This document shows, one piece after another, positions 36,549 to 48,800 of a stretch of 64,000 nt of DNA; the stretch's first letter is position 1, and each line of letters starts with the position of its first letter. A program made the translations under genes and the position numbers. The notes beneath the pieces were generated by a model. It saw only the letters and a program-made list of their open reading frames with translations, was not told the DNA's origin and ran no database searches. The DNA is taken from NCBI GenBank assembly GCA_028023455.1, contig JAQFVV010006271.1, forward strand, positions 813,795 through 877,794. Direction: 5' to 3'. The stretch is from Epiperipatus broadwayi. Lineage: Eukaryota > Onychophora > Udeonychophora > Euonychophora > Peripatidae.

Positions 36549-39165
36549 TGAAACTGCATATAAATATTTATATGCTGGTTTCACCATTCACTGTGGACTA
36601 TTTAAGACCCTAAGTCCAGCCACAGTGAATGTATGTTTCTTTTTCAAACTAAATTTATCGTTTTCTCAAATAGTTGCCTAAATTAAAGAAGTAATTGTGT
36701 TAAAGAGAAAAGATTTAAAATAAAATATAGAAAGTTAAAATTATATTTGCAACTATTTTTAAAATATATGTTGGAAGAATTCGATAAGATAAATTTTCTT
36801 AATTAAATAGAATCCATTAGGAAAAGGAATTTAATTAGTAAAACATTTTTCTGAATTAGATAAAAATAGATAACAGGAAAAATTTGAAACAACGGGCATG
36901 ATTCGCTACTAATTAGCAGATTCAAAACATAATGGAAAAAGGGTAGATTAAAAACATAATGGAAAAAGGGTATAAGTAAAGAACTTTTCTTTTGTTCTTG
37001 GTCTTATGCTTGCGGGTAACCAGTGCTGCAGGTCAGAGAGAAAATCTTAAGAATTTTGTTGGAAGAAATTTTGCTGAAAAATGATACAATATAAGGAACT
37101 CTTGCTTGCTGTACTTACTTCAAGCTGCACTCTATTTTTTAGGCATATAAATAAAAATCCAGAAATGTGTTGCTCTGCAAAAATGCGGGGGTAACCTCTT
37201 TGCCTTCACTCTCCTGAGCCATTCCTGAGGCCGAAGTTCTAATCATGTAAGCCAGCCAGAGAACTAAAGTGTCTGCCCTGTATCCATAAAAATCTGCCCT
37301 CAAAAATATGGAAAAACAAATTTGAAGAACTGGGTAGACCTGCGGGAAATATCTAATGAACTTATTTTGACCCACCCATCTAGTTACCGGTAACGTACCC
37401 ATAAATTATTATAATATCGTTGTAATTTGCAAATTCAATCTATATTTATGCTTTTCTATATATATGTTTTTTTTTAATCTATGTATTCGAGTCTTGTGAA
37501 ATTATATTTCATTAATTGCTTTCTTTTCTTTTTACATACTTTAATGGGTGGTAGGGTTATTACATATAATGGCAGCGATAATTCTTATTAATTTAATTGA
37601 AAAATGCTTCGTTTAACTTTTCGCCATTATACTCCCGTAATTAAGTTATTTATTTTATATAAATATTTATTTAGAAAGAAAAGGAAGCAAATCATAGAAA
37701 GTGCAAAACTCTATTTTAAAATCAAGATTTAAATTGCTAAATATTCTATTATAAAACTTTCCAAACTTTAACTTAGTTTTTTTTATATATATAAAAGAAA
37801 GATCCTTATCAAATGCCATTATATTTTAGTCAAGGAAGGGTTACAAATTTAAAGTTATATTTTGAAGAGTGTGAGATAAAACGTTCGCATTTATATTTTA
37901 GTAATAAGAGAGAGTACATTTTGACAATATGTATTAAAAATTATTAAATAGCATTGACTCTGGGGTGTGTTGGTTAAACTTCAACTAAATCAATAAAATA
38001 TCTGCCCTCTTGTTTTAGTGATCTGAATTTTATAAAAGGGAAGTTACTATTTTTCTGTGGATTTTCAGTGATAGTTGAGCTTTCTTAATATATATATTTT
38101 GCAGAGGGTTTCTTTTTTAAATTTAAAGGTAGTTGACCGTATTTATATGGCATCATGCCTCGGGTGATCTACTGGGACGCTCAGCGTATATGACAGTGCT
38201 TCTTTTGCCAAGTTTGCTTAGGTTAACATACCTACATTCGGACCTTCTGAAAAATAAATAAATTGTTCTGGATCTCATGTCGATCTCAGTCCCTTAAATA
38301 TACGTAACTGGACATAAGCAACAAAAACTCCGATCCTGAATCCGGGTCACACGTTTAGCGAACGGATTCCATTTTTCTCTCTAACCTGGTTTAGAGACGG
38401 AGAGCTATCCGGTCTTGTGTTAACCTCTTGGTAACTGTTATGTCTCGAGCCTCACAGCCCACTATATGCTATCGCCTTTGTGCATGGTCTTGTATATTTA
38501 TATTTATTAGGAAATCTTTCTCAAAATCTCATAGAAATGTTTCAATTATGGCTGGAAATTCCTGCTGGGGTCACTTTATCATTCTTCTTAAATCATAAGG
38601 AGGGCTGTGATTTAAACCTGTCCAAAGTGTTTAGTTGAGTTTGACCACCTATTTATTTCTATGTTCTCCAACCACAGAGTTAATGAATCATGTCTCTCTC
38701 TCTTGATTTCTTTTACGTTAACACTTCCATTGGCTGGAATATTTTAAAGAAGAAATTATAACGTAAAATTTTGTCTGTTCTTATCATTACGATCAATGGA
38801 TCTTTCATATATGTCTATCCGGTTGCAGTGAAAATAGCCTGCGACACTATTAATAAAGCAATGTGTGAATTATTTTAATGTCAATAATAAAAATTTCTGT
38901 TATTTTTCATTCACTATAAATAAAAACACTTAGTATTGTTTTTCTTTTGTGACAAACGTATGTACATCTGATCATTATATATGTAAAATTTCCTTTTCGT
39001 GGTCTCTTCTCTCCCTGACCACCGGGCATACATTAAGATTAAATTCTAGTGAGGTTCGAGGAGTAAGTCGCTTAGTAGCAATCTAGAGGAGTAGATGAGG
39101 TTCGAACCCCGTCTATCTGCATCTCTAGGTTAGGTTAAAGCAGCTCTACTTTTCTTACCGTTACA
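36549..39165 (+). repeat. 3' LTR of the gag-protease element
   Basis: 2617 bp starting TGAAACTGCATATAAAT and ending CGTTACA, next to TTAGT. It carries the intact target site of the foldback element found in the other LTR. Private features are about 91 extra bases at 37319-37409 and a 27-bp duplication ('aaaacataatggaaaaagggtagatt' near 36925-36970). Confidence 0.88.
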
Positions 39166-40900
39166 TTAGTAAGATGTAAAATAGCTCCAATGCAAAACTA
39201 AGGACACAAATTCAATTAAAGAAGACTGAAATAACAGTCTGCATTCTTAACATTCAGAATCATTCTTGCTAATAGTTTTAAAATATTGCCAGTTTTGGAA
39301 ATATTTTAAACTTTTGTGAAATTATTCTACTAAAAATTGAAACAAATAAAGTTTGTACAAAAAAAAACAACAGATATTCACCAGTAAATTTTCATCTGAG
39401 CTATGACGTTATATAAAGAAAAGAAAAAGAACCGTAATTAAAAATAACCATTAAAAATTGATTAGCTATAGTTTTATATATGGTTCAAAACAGAATTAAT
39501 AATCAAATTAAAATATATAACTGTGAATTGGAAAAATAATTGTAGATAGAATAAAAGATTCAAAGTATAAGACAATACTTTAATATTTAAAAAAAATTAC
39601 TTCATAATAAGACAATATGGAAATATTAGAAAACTTAAAAAATGATAACATCATGAAATTGCAAACTAATTATATAGTAATAAAAAACAAGAAAGCAAAA
39701 TTATCACTCTAATTACTACACATATTGAGCTGCAAAGTATATTAAAAGGAGATATATTAAGAGAAAAAATTGAATTATTATTAATATCTTAAAAGAACTA
39801 GTGAAGAAATGTTAAAATTGTCTCTATAGAGGAGTAATATTGAAGACGTAAAAAGGCAATAAAGAAGATAATAGAAATTACAGACCTATAAATCTTATAT
39901 TAGTTTTATAAAATCTTTACTAGAGTTATTTTAATTTTACTACTACAAACGGTGGACTAAGAAAAACTAAAATAATCAGACTGCAAAAATGATTTTAGCA
40001 CAGCAGACCACATTCCAATATTGAAAGATGTTATAGAGAGAATCAATAAATAGAGTTATGTTTTGGATTTGTAGAATATAAAAATGCATTTAATTGCATA
40101 ACCATTTACACAATGATTAAATCTTTGGCCTAGAAGATTGAAACATTCTCAAGCATGTTTATCAAAATGAAATACCCATGATTATTAAAAAATTAATATT
40201 GATTAGGCATAGAAGAGAATAGCATCTCATCTACAAAATTTTTATCATGGTTTTATGAAAAGTATTTCGTGATTTAAAATGAGGAAAACCAAAGGAATAC
40301 AATGGGGAGATTATTTAAGACATCTAGATTTTGAAACTTCACACTTTTAGGAAACAAAATAAAAGTTAAATGACAATATGATTATATGTTTATAAAGAAA
40401 GGTTGCTCTTGCCTATGGATCTGAAACGTGGGGTACTTAAAGAAAGATCAAAAAATTGATACTTCAGATTAATCAATTAAATATGGAGAAATGAATATTA
40501 GGATTAACAAATAGAGATCAAAAGTAAAATGCTTGGGGTTATAAGGCAATTGAAGTCCCAAGGGATTTAAAAGATATAGACATAGACAACATGTATGATA
40601 AATCGATGAAATATGGAAGTTTTCTGGTAGGATGGGGAAAAAGGAGGTTCTAGATTAAAGAAACTGTTTTGATCTTGGAGAGATCATCATTCAGTCAATC
40701 AATAATGATTAAAATGAGATTGATGATGTAATGTAGTGACTAGTGTATAATGAAGTGTATAGATAATTATATTATTCAAATGTTACATTAAATAAAGTTT
40801 GAGCAAATTGATCTGAGTTATTTATTTACTCTGCTTTTTATCCCTTCTGAAGCAGTGGTCTGTGGCATTATCGAATCATTTGTTTATTAAAAGAGACAAA
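39166..40900 (+). pseudogene. RTE-like LINE, reverse transcriptase part
   Basis: Continues the LINE interrupted at 30214. Degenerate plus-strand pieces in family order: LVRCKIA at 39166, GNKEDNRNYRPINL (about 39855-39900; NYRPI.L is a LINE reverse transcriptase signature), LCFGFVEYKNAFNC (40057-40097; palm motif A, where relatives have FVDYEKAFD), then ALAYGSETW (40405-40433) and ILGLTNRDQK. The second catalytic motif (FADD-type) is not recognisable. Many stops and frameshifts make it inactive. Its enzyme would have nicked target DNA and copied its RNA there. The tail to 41210 matches 4180-5095. Confidence 0.78.
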
Positions 40901-42349
40901 AATAATTACCTTATCAGCAATTTTATTCTATTTGCACTCACTATATCTCTGTAGACTATGATTATACAGTTTGAATTTATTCCAAAAATCAGACAAATAT
41001 TTCCAATAATTTCCACATTTCTTATTACAGCACAAGGTTCGATCTGAATCCTGCATAAAGGCAATTAACGTTCTATATTAAACTCAGTAAGTTTCCAAAT
41101 TAATTACATAAATGTTTATAGTTTTTCTTTTAGACGTGAATCGCAATCTTTTAATAATACCTCATTATTTCTTTCTTTATACATATAGCTAAAAGCTATA
41201 TTAAAATCAGATATAATAACCACTCTAATTTTTACATAGTACTTTTCAAATTGTATTTCATATTGATATGAAAAGGATTAATAACTTATGTGTAGATTTG
41301 ATTGTCAATAATATATTCAATCATTGAGCTAACTGGGTGTAACCGCGGTATTTATTAGAAAAAAAAAGGGCTATCATTTTTAGACGGATGATTCAGATGT
41401 TGAACATTCTAACTCACCTAGGGAATGAAGAGTACCTATAATACATGTATATATAGTGAGAGAAGTCCATATATCTTTATCATTGCTTCCATAACTTACA
41501 AGAGTATTGAATACAGTTTGAAAAGAATATGGAGAGGAATTAAAGTACAAGTTCGTTTCTAAAAGAAACCCACTGACACTACATCAATGATAAGGATTGT
41601 TCCATTTATTTTGTTCAATAAAGTTAAAAAATTGCAATATTTTTCAGAAAAACCACATAACTGTCATAGAAATAAATGTAACATCAAAAATTCAAATATC
41701 TCTTGAAAATATATATTAAGAATATTAGTAATTAAAAAATGACAAAAATAATTTCCAAATCGCATGGTCAAAAAATAAAATAAAATAAAAAAACAAATGT
41801 CTAGCAAATATTAGTAATTGGGAAAAAAAAAAAAATTAGGCAAAAAAAATAAATAAAAACAATATTAAAATATTTTACTTTTAAAATATGGCATAAGAAA
41901 AAATAATATTTTGCGAACTTTAGTAATTAGAAAATGAACAAAAAATTAACACAATCACATGATCAAAAACAGCAAAATCAATTAACTCAATCAAAAATAT
42001 AAATTAGCGATTACCTCTAGCTCAGATATAACTTTAATTCTCGGTTAAAGATTACTACACCTGTTTTATACTCATCTTCATTCTGCTTTTCCATGTTTAA
42101 TATCTTTTAAAATACACTTAAATAAGCGAATAAAAAATTTGAAATAGACAAAGGACTTCCAAGATGTACATTTTGTGCTCAACCAGCACTGTCCTCATAA
42201 CTCTTGACAGCAATCCCTTCAGATAAATGCACCAATAACTATTACTAATCTTTTATTAAATTAAATATTGCACAAAATCTCCATAAAAGTAAGTAAACTT
42301 TTATATAGAAAGTTTTAGACCTAAATCAAACAAAAAAATACCTGTATTT

Positions 42350-42463
42350 TTTTTCTATATGTATAGCATCAGCCGGGAGGCGAACCCGCAACAACCATCT
42401 GCAACTACTGCTTGCTTGCAAGGCGACTGCGCTGACCTCTCTGCTAACAACTCTTGACAAAAT
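42350..42463 (-). mobile_element. short tRNA-derived SINE, copy 1
   Basis: On the minus strand: 'agaggtcagcgcagtcgcc' (A-box region), 'ttgcaagc', then GCGGGTTCGCCTCCCGGC (B box), 'gatgctata' and an A-rich tail. Flanked by TACCTGTATTT (42339-42349 and 42464-42474), an 11-bp target duplication. About 114 bp, with tRNA-like head and tail only. Confidence 0.78.
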
Positions 42464-42999
42464 TACCTGTATTTAAGAGTAATTGTAGCATAATAGATTG
42501 AGTATTAAAATAATTTATAGAAAAGACCGATGAGTAAGAATGGCTTTCCGTACTGGAATTTATAGATTTCAAAAAAAGGCATTTGATTACATAAAAATTT
42601 TGACTACTGAGCGCTGATCAAAGTTACAAAATATCGCAGTAAAAATTGTGGATATTAGTACATTTTGAAAAACATCTTATTGTATTGCAATATCAGAAAT
42701 TAGACTGCGCTAGAACCCTAAATGATTTTTATTGATAAAAAAGTGATTTTGATATATGATTGTTATGATTGTGATCTCCAAAAGTTTTCAAAATAGCTTG
42801 GCAAAAAATATTTTGTAGAGAAAAATGCAACTAAAAAAATAAAAATAAATGGAAATTAACTGTAAGTCATCTAGATTTTAAATATGATTTGAATGATTTT
42901 AAGATAGTGTTTCAGGGCTTCTGCTAAAATTAGGATTAAAATAAACGTTAAAGAAAACTACAGAAATTTTTATTTGGAAGCAAAAAAAAATAATGATTG

Positions 43000-43106
43000 T
43001 CTTGCATTGGTAGTCGAGAGGTCAGCGCGACCGCCTTACAAGCAGTTGTCCGGGTTGCGGGTTCGCGTCCCGGTCGATGCTATGACACTTGGAAAAAAAA
43101 AAGAAG
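43000..43106 (+). mobile_element. short tRNA-derived SINE, copy 2
   Basis: Same element on the plus strand: TAGTCGAGAGGTCAGCG (A box), GCGGGTTCGCGTCCCGG (B box), 'gatgctatgacac' and an A-rich tail. Exact 13-bp flanking duplication AAAATAATGATTG (42987-42999 and 43107-43119), typical of LINE-driven insertion. The least decayed copy here. Confidence 0.85.
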
Positions 43107-43299
43107 AAAATAATGATTGGTAGTAAATAAAAAAAAATATAAATGTCTTGTTTATATTACTAGACCATATGGCCTTAATAAAAAAATAATAATATAATTA
43201 AGATTGCGTTGAATGCTTTTAGTGAAAAATAACATTAATATTAAAAGAAAATATCCTGAAGAGTTTGAAATGGAAAGTTTTTACTAATACTTACTTATA

Positions 43300-44540
43300 G
43301 ATCTAAAAATTAGATATTAATCCAAATATGTTAGATCAAATGGTGAAATATGAAAAAATGTATATTAATAATAAGAAATCAAAAGCACAATGTATAGTTA
43401 AAAATACACACAAATATTATTGGTCTCTTGAAAGCATTAAGAGATTGAGATAAAATTGTGGAAGATATGTTATTAAAAAATGGCAATGGATAGAGAATGA
43501 AAGTTTTAAACTAATATTTTTAACTCCTTTTTTTAAAATAGAGGAGCAATGATTAAGTTAAATGGTGAAGATAAGAAGACGAACATTGATTTATGAGAAT
43601 TGTTTTATGAATTAAACTGAAAACCAAAGGAATGAAATATATGGAGATTATTTAATTCATGTAGATTTTGTAACTTCAGATTTTTAGGAAATATTGTAAG
43701 AACTATCAATTAAATTAAGAATTTAAAGCTAAAGATAAATATGAAAAAATCTAATGTTCAATGGATTTTGTCAGAGAAAATAAATGTTTATAATCATTAA
43801 TTAGAAAAAGTTAACAACAAATACCTTAGTTTGGTTAGATTATTAATATAGATTGAACCACAATGGATAAAACTTATGATAGAATTAAACTTGAATTGAG
43901 TGATTTTGATAGCAATTAATATTAATTCGTAATATGACTATGTGTTTATAAATAAAGGTTGTTCTTGCTTAATAATCTGATATTTCGGTTTATAAAGACT
44001 CAAAGGATGAACAATACTGACAATTCAGGCCACAGCGAAATATGGAGAAATGTTTATTGGGACAGGCAAAACTCTCTATTCTTATTGACACTCAGTGCAA
44101 GCCAGAATAATCAATGAATGCCAGAAGGCTTGGGCAAAAAATCCCTATCTAGTGCCTACTCATCCAATTGCACTGAATGGCAATATGTATAGAGAGTTTT
44201 ATCTGTTTTAATAACAGTTATAAGTAAGCATAGGAAATGGTGATAATGTGATGTTTATTGGGAGTAACAAATATAGATTAAAAGCAAAATATTTGATGAG
44301 AAAATAAATATTATTGAAAGTATTTAAAGAATTCTGGATATATATATATATATATATGGAGAGATCATCCTACCATAGATTGATAATGGTTAAAGTGATA
44401 ATTATATATAGTGACTAATATATAATGCAATTTATAGAACATTATATTATTCACATTTTGCACAAAGTAAAGTATGGTCAAGTTAACACAGATTTATAGA
44501 TAGATTAAAAAAATTATATGAAGGTAATTATGCCATAGCT
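43300..44540 (+). pseudogene. LINE fragment in unit 2
   Basis: 43590-43690 resembles 40270-40340 ('aaaaccaaaggaatgaaatatatggagattattta') and 43930-44540 resembles 40375-40830 ('tatgtttataaagaaaggttg...'; 'attatattattcaaat'). The coding frame is destroyed. 44040-44230 contains sequence not shared with the other copies. Confidence 0.6.
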
Positions 44541-44874
44541 ACTTAAAATTTTTTAAATCCATTAAAACTAATTATGTTTTCCTTGATAAGGACTAACACA
44601 TCAGATCATAGACATGAGAAATACCTGAGCGAGATACTAAAGTACGTTGTTGAGAGTACGCAAGTATTTCAAAACATTTTAATCGAAACGTGTCTAGCTT
44701 CTTTTTTTTTATTGTGTGTGTGTGTGTGTGAAGTAATACATTATTAATGACGATTGCCTGTTTAGTTTTGATAAATAATTGGAAATTGGTTTTTCTTTTA
44801 TTTAAAGTCATCAACAATTAAGGTTAAACATTGATAGTATAACAATTTCTCTGTTAAACACATTTACATTGATT

Positions 44875-45215
44875 GGGTAGGATGAGCAAGTTGGCACCAA
44901 TGAGGGCTTTGAGCATTTCATTATCAGATGTTCAATAAAATGGATGGCTGAAGAATTGTGGGGTGGAGTTTATTGAAGCCTGTCCATTAAAGTATGAAGA
45001 TTGGCTATCTTAATATAAGTTGAGCATTGATTGTATGTGTGGAGATGATAATCTGAACCAACTGGCGAGTGCTTAGCACGAAATACGTATATTGGTGACT
45101 ATTTATCTTTTCATCGTGTGAGTAATCAAGTGTGTCAGCAATATGAGATAACCTGGACAGTTGAGGGTTGTGTGAAAGTCTTGAGTGTAAACCCCTTATA
45201 TATTACATATTGAAA
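44875..45215 (+). repeat. repeat family F copy
   Basis: Full F series: 'gagcatttcattatcagatgttcaataaaatgga', 'gaagcctgtccattaaagt', 'ctgaaccaactggcgagtg', 'acgaaatacgtatattggtgac' and 'gtgtgaaagtct'. Lies upstream (in plus sense) of paralogue 2 and is absent from the same place in unit 1, so it came after the duplication. Confidence 0.7.
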
Positions 45216-45504
45216 AACAGGTATAAAAAGCCTGTACTGTGTGTATATATATATATATTGATTAGTATATTAACTTAAATATCTTTAGTTATTAAATAAC
45301 GATTTGTTTATTAAATAGTAATTCATATTTACATATGAAATTTTTTCAAACAAGCAGAGAATAAATTAATTAGAAAAAAGTTTTTACAAAAATACTTTAC
45401 GATTAAAATAAAAAAGGGAAGAAAACTTGAAGTATATATTTTTAAGGTTATATCAAGATGAATTATATGAAAATCAAAAATATATTCTCATAATAATGAA
45501 ATTA

Positions 45505-45861
45505 TTATAAATCTTGCAAAAATTTTTGCACACCAATATCAATGGCACCTCCTCTCATAAGATGCCGATTCTGTTCACATTGAATAACATGGTCTCTCAT
45601 CTCAGTAAATTTAAGCGTATTTATTTCACAATTAATCCATTTATAGCTTTCATCCACCATCTTCGAATACATTGTTAAGATTTGTGGTATTTCGGAAGCA
45701 GCAAACAAGAACGCGAAATAAGCTAATTCCAGTTGATTTTCCTTAGGGTACTTTTCTAAAAGATATTGAAAATATCTTCTACTGGTTGCTTCAATGGGTA
45801 CTAATCCGTAATGTGTACATGCATCACGAATAAATCTCAAGGGATTGATTACTCCAGCCAT
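45505..45861 (-). CDS. small conserved ORF, 118 aa, paralogue 2 (unknown function)
   Basis: Intact minus-strand frame, ATG at 45861, at the same place in unit 2 as the 120-aa ORF of unit 1. It shares DACTHYG, PIEA.SRRYF, KYPKE/KYAKE, LAY.AFL.AA, E.PQI, KW..CE.N, EMR and CEQN. The flanking non-coding DNA is also similar, including 'ttgcttaatta' before the start and the downstream minus-strand AATAAA at 45307-45312. Residues 1-12 and the last 15 are the least conserved parts. The start is supported by the shared upstream bases and the loss of similarity of the frame before it. There is no signal peptide or membrane segment, and no catalytic motif that I recognise. Two open copies surrounded by badly decayed repeats argue for selection. 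Family unknown. Confidence 0.62.
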   Translation of the reverse strand: MAGVINPLRFIRDACTHYGLVPIEATSRRYFQYLLEKYPKENQLELAYFAFLFAASEIPQILTMYSKMVDESYKWINCEINTLKFTEMRDHVIQCEQNRHLMRGGAIDIGVQKFLQDL

Positions 45862-48800
45862 CTCATTAATTAAGCAATGGAAATTCTTAGTGAAGTGTAA
45901 TAATTTTTTTTTTAATATTGTATTTCTTATTCATAACGTTGATACTAATAGCAAAATTTGGATAAATTTATATATTGCATGTTAATATATGTTAATTTAT
46001 ATTATACTGCTGTTTAATAAAATTAATTTTATTTAAATTAAAGATTTACATTTTGTATTACTTTCTTTATCTCAACTTAGCGCAGCATGAAGAGGAGTGG
46101 GAAAATAACTTTTCTCTCTAGGTATTTTACACATTACACATGAAGAGAGGAGGGCAGATAACTTCACCCATAGCTTGCTTTTTTGTTTTACTGGACTTTG
46201 TTACTGTTGTTAATGTTTTATCTATTTAATCTCATTAACATATTGACTTTATATATATATATATATATAATAACAGTAGCAAAGGCGAAAATGGAGGATC
46301 TGATGATCACTCAATATAATATAGCACAGCAATCCTAAATAGAAAAGGCAAGGATAAATATACATGCATTTGTTTTTTGAGTACTATGTTCATCAGGATA
46401 TATTACGAACGTCTTTTCTATTTATTTTATTTACCTCTTACATTTAGCTAATGATGGCTAACACAGAAATGTAGATTCATAGAATGGATGTTAATTATTA
46501 TATTGGCAATATTAATAAAACCAAGATGAATTATAGGAAAACAATCCATAATAGTTGTTGCAAGCAAACTTTATCAACCCTAATATAAAATTTATAAATA
46601 GACAAATGAATGAGTGAAATAAAATAAGAACTACCAAGTAAATAAAACAATAAATTTATTTCCATAAATGTAACTAATGTGGCAAAATAAAAGAGAATAA
46701 CAACAATAAATTAATAAGTAATCAATTAAATACTTGTTAGGTGTGCAATTTAAAACTCTGCCTTTAGCATTGCTCCATGGAAAATTTTATTTAGAATAAT
46801 TCTCTAATGTTCCCTGCTATTTTCAAAAGAAATAAATAAAAAAAATTAAAATTTTCAAATAGTTTTGTGTAGATTAAAAAAATCATTTGCCATGACACAC
46901 ACAAATTTACTCTTAAACAAAAATACATTTGAAAATTTTTACACTCAAATCATTTCTCACTCTGTTTGTATTTTCTGTGTGATATATTGTTTGTGTATAA
47001 GTTCATATATGGATTTGGGCAGAGATATTCAATGAATATTTTAAACTGCTTATTTCTTAAATATTCCTTTTTCATTGTGGAATACAATATTTTCGACAAT
47101 ATCTCATCCATAAAAGGAGATATACATCCACTCAGAGTATCAACATGACAAACATATAAATATCATACCCATAGGAAACTATTTTAGGAATGCTAAGTAA
47201 TATAAACTAAATTATTCAATGATTTCTGCCAACTCTATTTTATAATGCAATATTTAATATAAATCTAAACTATATTCTTTATTAATCAAATCAAAACGGT
47301 TTTGATAAAAAAAACTGTATCTGCACAATTTCAATAAAATGTAAATTTAATTTAATATAGAGAAAGAATAACCATTAATGTTACTATTTCATTGATTCTT
47401 TGATAAATTTATATTTGTTCTTGAATATACATAAAATATACATAATTAACAATGTTACCTTTATGGTTAGCTTTGTTTTTATTATTACAAAGTTCTTGAG
47501 CAAAATATAAGTTATCTAAAGCAATTTTTTATTTGACTTGAGATTACAATAAGTAAATTTACAAGAAGATTTCTCCCTTTTTGCATTAAGTTACTGTAGT
47601 GGTCATGGCATCTTGTTTTTTGATGTTATTTTCACTGCCACCATAATCAGAAAGTAATACATCACTATCGCCAATTGATAATAATAGGGTGTCATTGTTT
47701 TAATCAATGTTTCCAAATGTTTCAAATTGTATTAAAGGTGATAACTTTTGTAAAGCAGTCATGGAAAAGTGGCACTTTTAAATCTTATTATCATCTCCGA
47801 TTTCTTGGAAGTATAGTTAATGAATAAAAGGAGTCTTTTCCAAATTCTTGTTGATATTTCAAGCTATCCAGAATATTTATATCTAGTCCACTATTGTGAA
47901 AGGTTTTAAACCTGATATTTTCTAAAACAACAATCTTTTGTTGAACTTTGCACCTCTTGTTTACTGCTGTTCTATGTTAAATTGAATATTAATTTTCATG
48001 TGTGTTTGTACTAAAACCCATTATCTTGAATGACAATATTGATATTTTAATTACTGTTTTGGGCAGTGCCAAAATGTGGCCATGCCTAATATTATGAGAT
48101 CTTTAAATTTAGAATTATTTAATTCATGGGGAAATAATATTTAGTTTTTCCATGTGTTTAATAATATTTAGTTTTTCCATGTGTTTTTATTATAACAATA
48201 ATGGGTATTTATGCAATTACTTTCTTCAACACATGATAATATGAGAATTTTCAAATATTTTAAACATAATGTAAATATTTGAAATGTATTAAAATTTGTA
48301 AATAAATGTAAAAGAAAAAGAAAACTATAAAATGAGATAAATAATTACTTTTGTTTTCTCTCTTTAATAATTTTAACTATTTTCCAGTTTAATTTTATTT
48401 TTGAAAAGTATTAAGAAAGAGAAAAAATTCTCTTCAGTAAATTAACTAGTAATTTTAATTTTAACATTTAATAGAAATAAATTGATGAATTTTTATGTAT
48501 TTGTGAAATTTTTTTGTAAAGGAAAGAAAAGAAAGGAGAAAGTTTTAATAACTTAAATAAATTTTATTTTAATTAAGAAAAGTTTTTTTGTTCCTTTATC
48601 CCTCTCCAAAAATAAGGTAGTGTTTGCAAAATTAGTGTACTTAATCTTATTATCTTGATTTTGTTTTGGCAGAAAAAGAAATAATTAAAGAAGACTTTTA
48701 AGTTTTGAATTTGTTTTCTAATTTTAATTTTGAAGAAGGGAAATATCTAAACAATGTTTTCTATAAAATAAACTTTATTGGGCAGTGGTTAATTTGATGA

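Larger units (their letters stand above)
30215..39165 (+). mobile_element. gag-protease LTR retrotransposon without reverse transcriptase or integrase
   Basis: An 8.95-kb insertion between two copies of TTAGT (30210-30214 and 39166-39170), a 5-bp target duplication. Structure: 5' LTR (30215-33120), duplicated leader with primer site, gag-protease frame, a basic ORF, 3' LTR (36549-39165). The ends are TGAAGC/TGAAAC...TTACA. No reverse transcriptase, RNase H or integrase motif is visible between 35636 and 36549, a span too short for them. It splits the LINE of unit 1 within the codons after its last endonuclease motif. The two LTRs are very similar apart from indels, so this is among the youngest insertions in the window. 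Confidence 0.88.
19186..41210 (+). repeat. unit 1 of a tandem segmental duplication (interrupted)
   Basis: Collinear with 41211-59640: the starts match ('aaatcaggtataataaccac' against 'aaatcagatataataaccac'). Both then contain the small minus-strand gene, a shared segment at 23420-24600 and a LINE copy. Unit 1 is enlarged by insertions at 24640-28790 and 30215-39165; without these it would be about 9 kb. Copy divergence is high (roughly 75-80% identity by eye), so the duplication is old. The stretches 18894-20798 and 21162-23400 hold no other gene that I can support. Confidence 0.7.

Noticed and set aside
30756-37402. Minus-strand ORFs inside both LTRs (30756-30962 and 37139-37402) as a conserved gene
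   Set aside because: The LTRs were identical when inserted, so a shared frame carries no evidence of selection; the ends differ by indels.
42350-43106. Functional tRNA genes
   Set aside because: A and B boxes are present, but acceptor stems do not pair and copies carry A-rich tails and target duplications, so SINEs fit better.
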